Source: Hymenobacter arizonensis
GTDB taxonomy: Bacteria; Bacteroidota; Bacteroidia; Cytophagales; Hymenobacteraceae
DNA: 64,000 bases
Direction of reading: 5' to 3'
NCBI RefSeq assembly: GCF_900115775.1
Contig: NZ_FOXS01000009.1
Coordinates: 1 to 64,000, forward strand
Part shown: positions 25,791 to 33,761 of the stretch, in pieces
How the letters are laid out: each line of letters begins with the position of its first letter
Position numbering within the stretch: the stretch's first letter is position 1
The notes under the pieces: model-generated
The model's database searches: none
What the model was told of the DNA's origin: nothing
The model's input: only the letters and a program-made list of their open reading frames with translations
Position numbers and translations under genes: made by a program

Positions 25791-26088
25791 TTACTGCGGG
25801 GTGGGCGCGGGCAGCACGGTAACTTGGTGGGTTTGCTCGTTGTAGGCGAAGCCTACTCTGCTCAGGTGTTGCCGTCGTGCGGCGGTGCCTTCAATGTAGC
25901 CGGCAAAAAAGGGCGGCTTCCGGAGTAGGTCATGCCAAAGTAGGGCATGCCGGCGATGGCGTCGAACAGCTCGGCGTCCCGGAAGGACGGGTCGCGGCGG
26001 TTGCGGGCGGTCAGGTTGAATATCAGTTGCGTGGGGCTGTAGTGACCCCGCCAGCGTTCGCCCCGCCAGCGTTCGCCCCGCCAGCGCT
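25791..26088 (-). pseudogene. Decayed coding fragment with a frameshift and a 15-bp tandem repeat
   Basis: Read on the minus strand, one frame gives RWRGHYSPTQLIFNLTARNR, RDPSFRDAELFDAIAG and MPYFGMTYSG. After a run of six T the reading continues in the next frame as PFFAGYIEGTAARRQHLSRV and GFAYNEQTHQVTVLP to TAA at 25791. The composition is convincingly coding in both parts, so a frameshift at the homopolymer is likely. No start or upstream domain remains; a TAG lies just before RWRGE. I do not recognise the family. The tandem repeat at its 5' end encodes GERWR units. Confidence 0.5.
26046..26088. repeat. 15-bp tandem repeat, about 2.8 copies
   Basis: The unit CCCCGCCAGCGTTCG occurs at 26046-26060 and 26061-26075 exactly, and as a partial copy at 26076-26088. 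Fifteen bases is five codons, giving GERWR repeats in the relic minus-strand frame. It looks like slippage expansion inside the decayed gene. Confidence 0.8.
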
Positions 26089-26205
26089 ACTTACCCCAGG
26101 TTTTGCCCTGGGTGCCCCCGGCAGCGCAGCCGTAGCGAAATCTCAACCTCCTGCTCAATAACAGGAAGGTCGGGCCACCAAATTAGCCAAGGCCAGGCTG
26201 CGCTC

Positions 26206-26242
26206 AAAAAAGCCCCCCAGCCGGATTAGCTGGGGGGCTTTT
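26206..26242 (-). terminator. Strong terminator at the end of the beta-helix gene
   Basis: AGCCCCCCAG (26211-26220) pairs with CTGGGGGGCTTTT (26230-26242). The A-run at 26206-26211 gives a U-tract on the minus strand, 22 bases after the stop of the gene at 26265-29897. It can work in both directions. Confidence 0.85.
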
Positions 26243-26264
26243 CGTACTCAAAATCAAAGAGTGA

Positions 26265-29200
26265 TTAGTGCTCTATCTGAATGAATTTAGTCATGCTTAA
26301 CTCGGCCGTCGTCGTGCGCACGATGTAGGTTCCGGCGGGAACGGCGCGCACGTCGAAATCAAAATCATTCAAGCCCAGCATCGCCGAGGCCCGCTGCGAG
26401 GACACGACCCGCCCGTACTTATCGATGATTTGCACCACGATTTCGCCTTGGCCCTGGGCCGGAACGGCTACCCGTAAGGAAGTGGAGGCCGGCACCGGAT
26501 ACACCTGCACGATGAGTGTGGCCGGCTTGTCAGCCGAGGCGGCACGGGCCGATTGGCTGATGCCGCTAGTCCGAGCTAGGGCAGGAGCGCCGTAAGTGTC
26601 GTTGGTAATTACCAGGTTATCGAGATTGGGTCCAGCGCTGCCACTGCCGCTGAGGCGGATGGTGTTGATGCCGGCTTTCAGCGTGGCAGGTACCGAAACC
26701 GTGGTCCAATTGCGCCAGCCACCGGTGTTGGCGAACCTAACTCCACCCGGAATCAGCTGGCCATTTACGGTCAACACCAGGGTTTGGGCCGGGTTGTCGG
26801 AGGCGAAACGGAAGGTGAGCGTGCTTACCCCGGCGCCGGAAACGTTCGCCGTCCACTCCACCGTGTTATCCCCCTTGTTGATTTTGGTTACGTAGCCCGC
26901 GCCGGTATACCCGGCAAACTGAGTAACTACGCGGCCGCCCACGATGGTGGCCATTTCGGCTTCCAGCAGCTGCGGGAACGTGTGCTTGATGGTAACCTGC
27001 CCGTTTACTAACGTGAAGCGGTAGTTGGCGGCGCTCAGGGTGCCAGCTGCCACGCTGATAACGGGCGTTTCGGTGGCCGGCGTGGTTGGCTTGTACGGGC
27101 TGCTCAGCTCCGGGCGGCCGCTGATTTGGGCTTCCGTTTCGTTCAGCACGAAGCCTGTGATGGTATAGGTGTAAACTGGGATGGCATCCCCATAAGTGAC
27201 AGTTTTGTTCTCGGCCGTTACCAGCAGCTCTTTGGTGCCCACGGTGAAGGTGCGGCGGACCGGGGCGGCGGCGTTGTAGCCAGTGCTGCCGGTCTGGGTG
27301 GCTTCCACCACCAATTCGCCCACGCCCGTGTAGGACAGCACATTGCCCTGGGTGATACTACCCGGACCGCTGATGAGGGTGTAGCTCACTGGTAAACCCG
27401 AGCTGGCTGTGGCCGCGAGCGAACGGGGGGCGTCGCCGTAGGTGATATCCGGGGAATCAGCAAAATCGATGGTTTGGTCGGCTTGGACGCCCGTGGCCGA
27501 CAACAGGAAGTTGTACGGGTTCTTGTTCACGGCCGGGTCGCTGTTGGCTATTACCAGGTTGCCTTGGAAAGTGCCGCTGCCTGGGGCCGCGAACTCCACC
27601 TCAAACGTCACCTTGCCCCCCGCCGCTATGGTTGGCGCGGGCGCGTTGGTGGCCAGGGAGAACCCGGGCCCCGTGATGCTTATTTTCTGTGCATACAGCA
27701 GGTTCAGGGTGCGGGTACCGGTGTTCTCGATGGTGAACGTGACCTTTTTCGGGCTGCCGAACGCCACCGTCCCGAAGTTGAAGTTGCTGGTCGTGCCGGT
27801 GGGTGTGTTGTCGGCAATAACCGTCGCCCCTTGCTTGATGACCATTACCGGCGTGGGCGTCGAGGTAATTGTGACATCATCAATGTACACTGGGGTGTTG
27901 AAGCGGCCCAGCATGAACTTGAGCTGCGTGGTTTCATCGGTCACGGCCGGCGTAAACGAGAAGGTGTAGTTGGTGGCGGTGGCGGTGAATCGGGTGGCAA
28001 AAAATGACCGGTAGGTGGTAAACGGCACTTTATCCGACTGCACAATTAAATCCAGCGCCCCGGCGGGAGAGGGCGGCGGCGTCACCGTGCTGGCCCGGAA
28101 GCGGATGGTGTAGGTTTTGCCCGCTTCCACCGGCATAGCGTGAATTAGCTGCACGTCGAAGGTGCCGGCGCCCGTGGCGAGGGGCGTAACCGTGGCTTCC
28201 AGGGCATTGCCGGTGTAGCCCGTCCGGGGCACGGCGGCAATCGATATGGCCGCCGGGGAACTGAGGACAAATACGCGCCAGCCCTCGGTCCCCGTCTCAA
28301 ACGTGGAGTTCAGGCTCAGCGGGCCGTAGCCGGTTGCGTCGACGGTGAGCGTTTGGCTGACCTCGGGGGCTGCGGCGTAGGTGGCGTCGCCACCCTGCTG
28401 GGCCGTAATGGTAGCGGTACCCCCACTCACGAGCTGAATCTTGCCATCGATGATAGTGGCCACGCTGTTATCGGAGCTGCGGTAGGTCACGGGCAGGCCC
28501 GACGAAGCCGTGGCCTGCGGGTCGTAGTCGGCCGCGCCCACTTGCAGGGCGGGCAAGACAGCAAAAGTGATGGTTTGGGCCTGGTTGCCCGACTGGAACT
28601 CGTAGGCGCCGCGTTCGGGGCGGCTGCCCTGGGGCCGGGCCAGCCCGGTGATGTCCTGGGCGCTGAACAAGCCGGGAGCGGCGCTGCCCGTGTTCAGGGC
28701 CGGGCTCGGAGCCCGGAGGCGGAAATCTGCGCTGGCGTCCGGGGCCAGCTTCACGAAGTTGGGGTCCGCCACTACGTCGTTGGCGCCCTGCCGTAAAAAT
28801 GGGCCGTTGTAGTACACGTTGAAGTCGTAGACCACCCCGGCGCCGTCGTTACCGTTGCAGTTGCCCCCGGTGCGGGCGTACATGATGTTGTTGTAGATTT
28901 TAACATCCGTACTCGACTGCCCATCAATTTCCGGGTAGCCGACCACCCGGCCGTTGTTATAAGCCGTGTTGTTGATGATATCGACGCGGGCGACTTGAAA
29001 AGCGTGGATGCCGCCGCCGCCGTTGTTGTAGCTCACGTTGTTTTCCACCAAGGTGCGGCCGGTGTACACGGGTGTGCCCTGGTTACCATTGTTGACGTCC
29101 AGAATAATGCCGTTGCCATCAGATATGACATCAGCAGCGAGACTAGTCCGCCGCCATCTTACCTGGGTAAAGTTGTTATAGACGGTATTACCCCGCACAA

Positions 29201-29897
29201 ACATCTTGTAGCCGGTAAAAGTATCAATCGGTTTCGGCCCTAGAATGCTGATGCCGCTGGTGGCGTACATGGTGTACCACGAGTTATTGTAGACGGTGTT
29301 GTTTTCAATGGTCACGTAATCAGCGCCTCCCACTCCAATGCCGCCGCCCGGAAAATCGTGAACCTTGCAGTTGCGGATGATGACGTGGTGGGCAGGGGCA
29401 TTCTTAGCCACGGCCATGGCGTTGGTATTGAACCGGGCATTGAAAACCGCCGGCGTCGCGCGCGATTGCAGGTACGATTCCTGCGCACCGGCCAGGGTGA
29501 GATTGGCGTTGTTGCCGGCAAACTCCAGGCCGTCCAAAATCACGTACGAGCCATCGATAACGGCGGTATCCCACGAATCTCCGGTTGACGTGAGGATGGG
29601 ATTATGACCCGGGTAAGGGGTGAAGGTGATGTAGGCATCGGGCGTGCCAGCGCGGGTGAATTCCAACACCGCCCCGCGGGTAATGCGGGTGTAGGTGCCG
29701 GTCATGATGAATACTTTGCCGCCCGGACCAACGATATCAGCCCCTTTCTGGATGGTAGCCAGGGGCGTTTGCGGCGTTAAGCCGTCGTTGGTATCCGAGC
29801 CTGTGAGGGCCGAGACGTAATAATCCTGGGCGGACGCGCCGGAAAACGCGCAGCACAGCAGCAGCCACAGGAGCAGTTGGGAGACCTTGTTTTTCAT
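26265..29897 (-). CDS. Secreted multidomain parallel beta-helix protein with T9SS C-terminal sorting domain
   Basis: About 1210 residues from ATG 29897 (MKNKVSQLLLWLLLCCAFSG, cleavage near ASAQ). Domains in order: DUF1565-type start and right-handed beta-helix (YYVSALTGSDTNDGLTPQTP; repeats such as VIIRNCKVHDFPGGGIGVGG; about 25-430), a Bacterial-Ig/MBG-like segment, a CBM4/9-like module (NSTFETGTEGWRVFVLSS), a choice-of-anchor D module (NFNFGTVAFGSPKKVTF), two MBG-type modules (DSPDITYGDAPRSLA; TVTYGDAIPVYTY), a CBM6/35-like module (LLEAEMATIVGGRV) and a T9SS sorting tail (VQVYPVPASTSLRVAVP). The helix is of the kind seen in pectate, alginate and chondroitin lyases, but I cannot name a catalytic residue. 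Probably surface-bound or released and glycan-directed. Confidence 0.9.
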   Translation of the reverse strand: MKNKVSQLLLWLLLCCAFSGASAQDYYVSALTGSDTNDGLTPQTPLATIQKGADIVGPGGKVFIMTGTYTRITRGAVLEFTRAGTPDAYITFTPYPGHNPILTSTGDSWDTAVIDGSYVILDGLEFAGNNANLTLAGAQESYLQSRATPAVFNARFNTNAMAVAKNAPAHHVIIRNCKVHDFPGGGIGVGGADYVTIENNTVYNNSWYTMYATSGISILGPKPIDTFTGYKMFVRGNTVYNNFTQVRWRRTSLAADVISDGNGIILDVNNGNQGTPVYTGRTLVENNVSYNNGGGGIHAFQVARVDIINNTAYNNGRVVGYPEIDGQSSTDVKIYNNIMYARTGGNCNGNDGAGVVYDFNVYYNGPFLRQGANDVVADPNFVKLAPDASADFRLRAPSPALNTGSAAPGLFSAQDITGLARPQGSRPERGAYEFQSGNQAQTITFAVLPALQVGAADYDPQATASSGLPVTYRSSDNSVATIIDGKIQLVSGGTATITAQQGGDATYAAAPEVSQTLTVDATGYGPLSLNSTFETGTEGWRVFVLSSPAAISIAAVPRTGYTGNALEATVTPLATGAGTFDVQLIHAMPVEAGKTYTIRFRASTVTPPPSPAGALDLIVQSDKVPFTTYRSFFATRFTATATNYTFSFTPAVTDETTQLKFMLGRFNTPVYIDDVTITSTPTPVMVIKQGATVIADNTPTGTTSNFNFGTVAFGSPKKVTFTIENTGTRTLNLLYAQKISITGPGFSLATNAPAPTIAAGGKVTFEVEFAAPGSGTFQGNLVIANSDPAVNKNPYNFLLSATGVQADQTIDFADSPDITYGDAPRSLAATASSGLPVSYTLISGPGSITQGNVLSYTGVGELVVEATQTGSTGYNAAAPVRRTFTVGTKELLVTAENKTVTYGDAIPVYTYTITGFVLNETEAQISGRPELSSPYKPTTPATETPVISVAAGTLSAANYRFTLVNGQVTIKHTFPQLLEAEMATIVGGRVVTQFAGYTGAGYVTKINKGDNTVEWTANVSGAGVSTLTFRFASDNPAQTLVLTVNGQLIPGGVRFANTGGWRNWTTVSVPATLKAGINTIRLSGSGSAGPNLDNLVITNDTYGAPALARTSGISQSARAASADKPATLIVQVYPVPASTSLRVAVPAQGQGEIVVQIIDKYGRVVSSQRASAMLGLNDFDFDVRAVPAGTYIVRTTTAELSMTKFIQIEH

Positions 29898-30028
29898 AAG
29901 AAGGAAGGTTGGTGAAAAGATGAGAAATGAATGCATGTATCTCAGAGGCCGGACAGCGCCAGCCGTGAAATCGAAAAACCGGCCGACCCGACCGGGCTGC
30001 GCCGTACGGGCCCCGCTCGCTGGGGGAA

Positions 30029-32215
30029 TTATTCGGCCGTCAGCTCCAACACGTGGCTGGTGAGCTGCTTGGCTTCGGGGTCGCTGAGCAGCACGCCTAC
30101 TTTCATGAGGTAGTCGCCGGAGTAGGTTTGGCCGTGTGCGGGCAGCTCCGCTTTCTGGCTGGGCATGAGGTTGACTTCAGCCACTTTGTAGCGCTTGCTT
30201 GGGTCCAGGCCTTGGAACCGGACGGGCAACACGGCCTCGTGGAAGCGCGTGTGCAGGTTATAGCCAAAGGCTACGGCGTGGCGCTGAGCTTCGTCCACGT
30301 ACATCAGCGCCACCTGATTGCCCTCGTAGGGCGAGCGGAGGCGGAACAAATCGCCCTGCCAGATGGTGGGGCTCAGGCGCTTGTAAGCCTTCACTGCTTG
30401 GTGGCTGAACTGCTGCTCGTCGGTCGTGAGCTTGGCGATGTCGATGTCGTAGCCAAGCTTGCCCATCATGGCCACGTCGGTGCGGAACTTGAGCGTGTGC
30501 TGGCGGTTCCAGTTGGTGACGTGGCTGGCCAGGGTGTTGGCGGGAAAGAAGTTAAGAAAGCCCCACTGGATGTACACCCGCTCGAAGGCGTCGGTATTAT
30601 CAGAGGTCCAGAACTCGGTGAAGTATTTCATGGCCCCGTAGTCGGCGCGCGAGCCGCCGCCGGCGCAGAGCATCATGGGCAGGCGGGGGTGCTTCAGGCG
30701 CAGGCGGCCGAGCACTTTATACAGACCCTGCACGTAGCCGATGTAGAGGTGAGACTGGTTTTTGCCCAAATACTGCGAGTAGGCGTTGGTAATCATGCGG
30801 CAGTTGTCCCACTTCACGTAGCCCACGTTTTGGGCCAGTAGCCCGTCGACGGTCTGGTACACGAAATCCTGCACTTTGGGATTGTTCAAATCGAGCACCA
30901 GCTGGTTGCGGGACAGGTCCTCGGGACGGTTGGGCAGGCGCAGAATCCACTCGGGGTGCTGGCGGTACAGCTCGCTTTTCGGGTTCACCATTTCGGGCTC
31001 TACCCAGATGCCGAACTTGATGCCTTCTTTGGTGCCCGTTTGCACGAGGTGCCCGATGCCGTTGGGCAGCTTGGCGCGGTTGGGCTGCCAGTCGCCGAGG
31101 CCGGCTTTGTCGTCGTTGCGAGGGTGCTTGTTGCCAAACCAGCCATCATCGAGCAGAAACAAGTCCACACCCAGCTTGGCCGCGTCGCCGATAAGCGAAT
31201 CGAGCCGGGACTCGGTGAAGCTGGTGAAGGTGGTTTCCCAGTTGTTGAGCAACGTCAGGCGGGGCTGGGTGCCGTCGACGATGCCGTAGCGGCGGGCCCA
31301 GCGGTGCAGGTTGCGCGAGGCCTGGCCCTTGCCGGCGGCGCTGTAGGTGAAGATGAATTCGGGCGTGACGAAGGACTGATTCGCCGGTAGGGTGTAGTCC
31401 GAGGCGTAGGGATTGATGCCGGGCAGCAGGCGCAGCGTGTTCAGGTTATCGACCTCGAAGGCCAGGCGAAAATTGCCGGTCCAGGCCAGGGTGCCGGCCA
31501 GCACTTCGCCGCTGGTTTCGGTGGCGGGCTTGTCCAGGGCCACCAAAAAGGAGGGCGTGTGGTACCAGCTGGGGCGGGTGCCGAGCTTGGAGTCGATAAC
31601 TTTCAGGCCGCTGGTCAGCTCGTGCTGCACTTCCTGGGCTTCGGCGGCCCAGTCGCCGTGCAGCTGGGTCAGCCAGTAGTGCGGGGCGTGCAGGCGCAGC
31701 ATGGCCGAGGCGTACTGGGTGAGCACGATGGGCTTTTTCTCGCGGTGCTTGATTTCCGTCCAGGTCTTGATGACGTCCTCTTTCTGGTAAGCCGCAAAGT
31801 GCAGCAGCACGTCCACGGGGTAAGCCGGGTCGCGCAGGTGCACGGTGGTCGTGGTCAGGTCGTCGCTGTTTTTGACGGTTTTCACGTCGGCGAAGGCCAG
31901 GGCCAGGCCGGGGTTGCCGTCGGCGTGCACCAGGCGGATGGCCGGCTCGAAGAGGTTGTCGGTGCCGGCCGGTACGTAGGCCTCGTCGGGGGCGGGCATG
32001 TAGGCATCGAAGGGACCGGGCTTGGGCAGGGCCTGCCGGTCGGCGGTCGATAATTTGCCCCCTAGGTAGGTTTGGTAGAGCTTCTGGTTGGAGCCCACCG
32101 TCAGCACCAAACTGAGGTGCTCGGTTTCGATGGCAATGACGGGCGGCCTGGTTTGCGCCCAGGCGGGTAAAGCTTGGGTGAGCAGCAGTAAGAAATAGAG
32201 GTAGCGGAGGTTCAT
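30029..32215 (-). CDS. Alpha-galactosidase, GH36 family
   Basis: 728 residues with a signal peptide (YFLLLLTQALPAWAQ). An N-terminal beta-sandwich is followed by the catalytic barrel, which shows FLLDDGWFGNKHPRNDD, KFGIWVEPEMVNPKSELY, YVKWDNCRMIT (nucleophile Asp near residue 467) and FWTSDNTDAFERVY (acid/base Asp near 540), with CAGGGSRADYGAMKYF between. Length matches family members of about 720 residues. It removes terminal alpha-galactose from oligosaccharides, probably in the periplasm. It stands in a minus-strand row with other exported glycosidases, 90 bases after the gene at 32306. Confidence 0.95.
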   Translation of the reverse strand: MNLRYLYFLLLLTQALPAWAQTRPPVIAIETEHLSLVLTVGSNQKLYQTYLGGKLSTADRQALPKPGPFDAYMPAPDEAYVPAGTDNLFEPAIRLVHADGNPGLALAFADVKTVKNSDDLTTTTVHLRDPAYPVDVLLHFAAYQKEDVIKTWTEIKHREKKPIVLTQYASAMLRLHAPHYWLTQLHGDWAAEAQEVQHELTSGLKVIDSKLGTRPSWYHTPSFLVALDKPATETSGEVLAGTLAWTGNFRLAFEVDNLNTLRLLPGINPYASDYTLPANQSFVTPEFIFTYSAAGKGQASRNLHRWARRYGIVDGTQPRLTLLNNWETTFTSFTESRLDSLIGDAAKLGVDLFLLDDGWFGNKHPRNDDKAGLGDWQPNRAKLPNGIGHLVQTGTKEGIKFGIWVEPEMVNPKSELYRQHPEWILRLPNRPEDLSRNQLVLDLNNPKVQDFVYQTVDGLLAQNVGYVKWDNCRMITNAYSQYLGKNQSHLYIGYVQGLYKVLGRLRLKHPRLPMMLCAGGGSRADYGAMKYFTEFWTSDNTDAFERVYIQWGFLNFFPANTLASHVTNWNRQHTLKFRTDVAMMGKLGYDIDIAKLTTDEQQFSHQAVKAYKRLSPTIWQGDLFRLRSPYEGNQVALMYVDEAQRHAVAFGYNLHTRFHEAVLPVRFQGLDPSKRYKVAEVNLMPSQKAELPAHGQTYSGDYLMKVGVLLSDPEAKQLTSHVLELTAE

Positions 32216-32305
32216 GTGGAGGGCGGGAAAGCGTATGGTTGAGGGCGTCTTGGGAAGCAGGCAAGTAGCGGCGGGCGCGGCTGCGGGGGGCTTTTTTGCT
32301 GGCCC

Positions 32306-33652
32306 TTAAGCCTTGGCTTTGATGAACTCTCGCCAGATGGCGATGGGCACGATGGCCGTCCAGCCGCAGAAGTCGGGCTTGGCGGGGTTGCCGTAGCTGG
32401 CGAATTCCGGAGCGTAGTTTTCCCAGAAGGTGCCGCTGCTTTGGAATACCTGGGCCACCACGCCGTAGAAGCGCTGGGCCAGCTGCTGCGCGAGTTCCGC
32501 CTTGCCCACGTGCTGCAGGCCGCGCAGCACCATGTAAGTGGTGGGCGCCCACACGCCCCCGAGCCAATAGTCGCCGTAGGCTTTGTACTCGGGCTCGTCG
32601 GCGGCCAGGGAAGGCACGGGCACGGGGCGGCCAAACTTCTTCGGGTCGGTGAGGTGGGCGACGAACTTATTGAGGCGGTTGGCGGGCACGCACTCGGCGA
32701 GCAGGGCCCAGTACATGCCCACGTGGAAGCGCCGGATGGGCTGGCCGTAGCCCAGGTCGAAGTAAAAGCCGTCGGCCTCGCTCCAGCAGTGCTCGTTGAG
32801 GGCCTGCTTGATGGCGGCGTGCGCCTGCTCGTAGGCGGGCACGTCGGCCGCTTGGCTGGTCAGCTGGGCTATTCGCTTGAGGTTTAAAGCGAAAAAGGCC
32901 ATCTGGGACGAGAAGTCCACGAGCCGGCCCTGGATGTTCCAGCTGGCATTGGTGCCGCGGTACTGGAATATTTTGGGGAAAAGGTTTTTGACGGGCAAGC
33001 CTTTGCCGTCGTCTTTCCAGCCCGCCGGGTAGCGCGGAATGTTGTCCATGCCCATGCCCAGGGTGTCGCCGAAGTACAGGTTGTCGTCGCCGCGGTACGT
33101 GCGCTGCAGGAAATCGAAGTGGCGTTTCAGGTTCGGGTACACCCGGCGCAGACGCTCCACGTCGGGCTGCTGGCTGTGGAGCTCCAACTCGGCAAACGCC
33201 AGCAGCGGCGGGTTGATGCTCACCGGGTGGTGCTTTTCCCAGAATGGCTGCCCGTTTTCCGTGTATTCGCGGCCGATATAGCCGTCCTCGTCCTGCACGC
33301 GGTAGAAGTTGTCGAGGGCCTGGGCAATGGGCAATTCCTGCTGGTGGTACTTGGCGTAGCAGGCCATGAAGCAGGTATCCCAGTAAAAGATATTGGGCGA
33401 AAAAGCCTCGTCCAGGTAGGGTTTCTTGAAAAACGGCTCCTTCTCCCCGCCCCGAATCTTGGACTTAGCGATGCTCAAGGCCTTGTCGTACATGCGCTGG
33501 GCCAGCTCGGGCGAGACGACAAAAGGCTTGGAGCCGGCCGCCGCACTTGTCTCGGCAGCGGCCGGCGCAGCGGAGCAGGCGTCCAACGGGGACAGGAGGG
33601 CAGTGAGCCCGGCGGCCCCTGCGCTTTTCAGGAAAGTACGACGTTGAGACAT
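32306..33652 (-). CDS. MGH1/GH63-like (alpha/alpha)6 glycosidase, exported
   Basis: 448 residues. The N-terminus MSQRRTFLKSAGAAGLTALL looks like a Tat-type signal (RRTFLK), with a Cys shortly after that could be a lipidation site (DACSAAP). The rest is an (alpha/alpha)6 toroid like trehalase/GH63/mannosylglycerate-hydrolase enzymes: FYWDTCFMACYAKYH, VQDEDGYIGREYTENGQPFW, SWNIQGRLVDFSSQMAFFAL, YWLGGVWAPTTYMVLRGL and GTFWENYAPE, where the Asp and Glu of WDT and WENY sit in the usual active-site places. The substrate is probably an alpha-glucoside or alpha-mannoside; not determined. Confidence 0.85.
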   Translation of the reverse strand: MSQRRTFLKSAGAAGLTALLSPLDACSAAPAAAETSAAAGSKPFVVSPELAQRMYDKALSIAKSKIRGGEKEPFFKKPYLDEAFSPNIFYWDTCFMACYAKYHQQELPIAQALDNFYRVQDEDGYIGREYTENGQPFWEKHHPVSINPPLLAFAELELHSQQPDVERLRRVYPNLKRHFDFLQRTYRGDDNLYFGDTLGMGMDNIPRYPAGWKDDGKGLPVKNLFPKIFQYRGTNASWNIQGRLVDFSSQMAFFALNLKRIAQLTSQAADVPAYEQAHAAIKQALNEHCWSEADGFYFDLGYGQPIRRFHVGMYWALLAECVPANRLNKFVAHLTDPKKFGRPVPVPSLAADEPEYKAYGDYWLGGVWAPTTYMVLRGLQHVGKAELAQQLAQRFYGVVAQVFQSSGTFWENYAPEFASYGNPAKPDFCGWTAIVPIAIWREFIKAKA

Positions 33653-33761
33653 GGGGGGTAAAAAGGGAAAAGACGAGTGATTATTGACTAATCCTTTGTA
33701 TGTCAGAAGGGTGTATCATTTCGCAGCGCGCACATCACGGCCACCGCAATGGCACGGCAGC

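Larger units (their letters stand above)
25154..26264. other. Long stretch without an intact gene
   Basis: It contains the hairpin at 25250-25280, a decayed minus-strand reading frame at 25791-26088 and the terminator at 26206-26242. The part 25281-25790 shows nothing I can name; the short open frames there lack coding character. Confidence 0.5.

Noticed and set aside
26046..26088. Tandem repeat considered as a CRISPR-like array
   Set aside because: Units are 15 bp with no spacers; it is a simple coding-phase tandem repeat.
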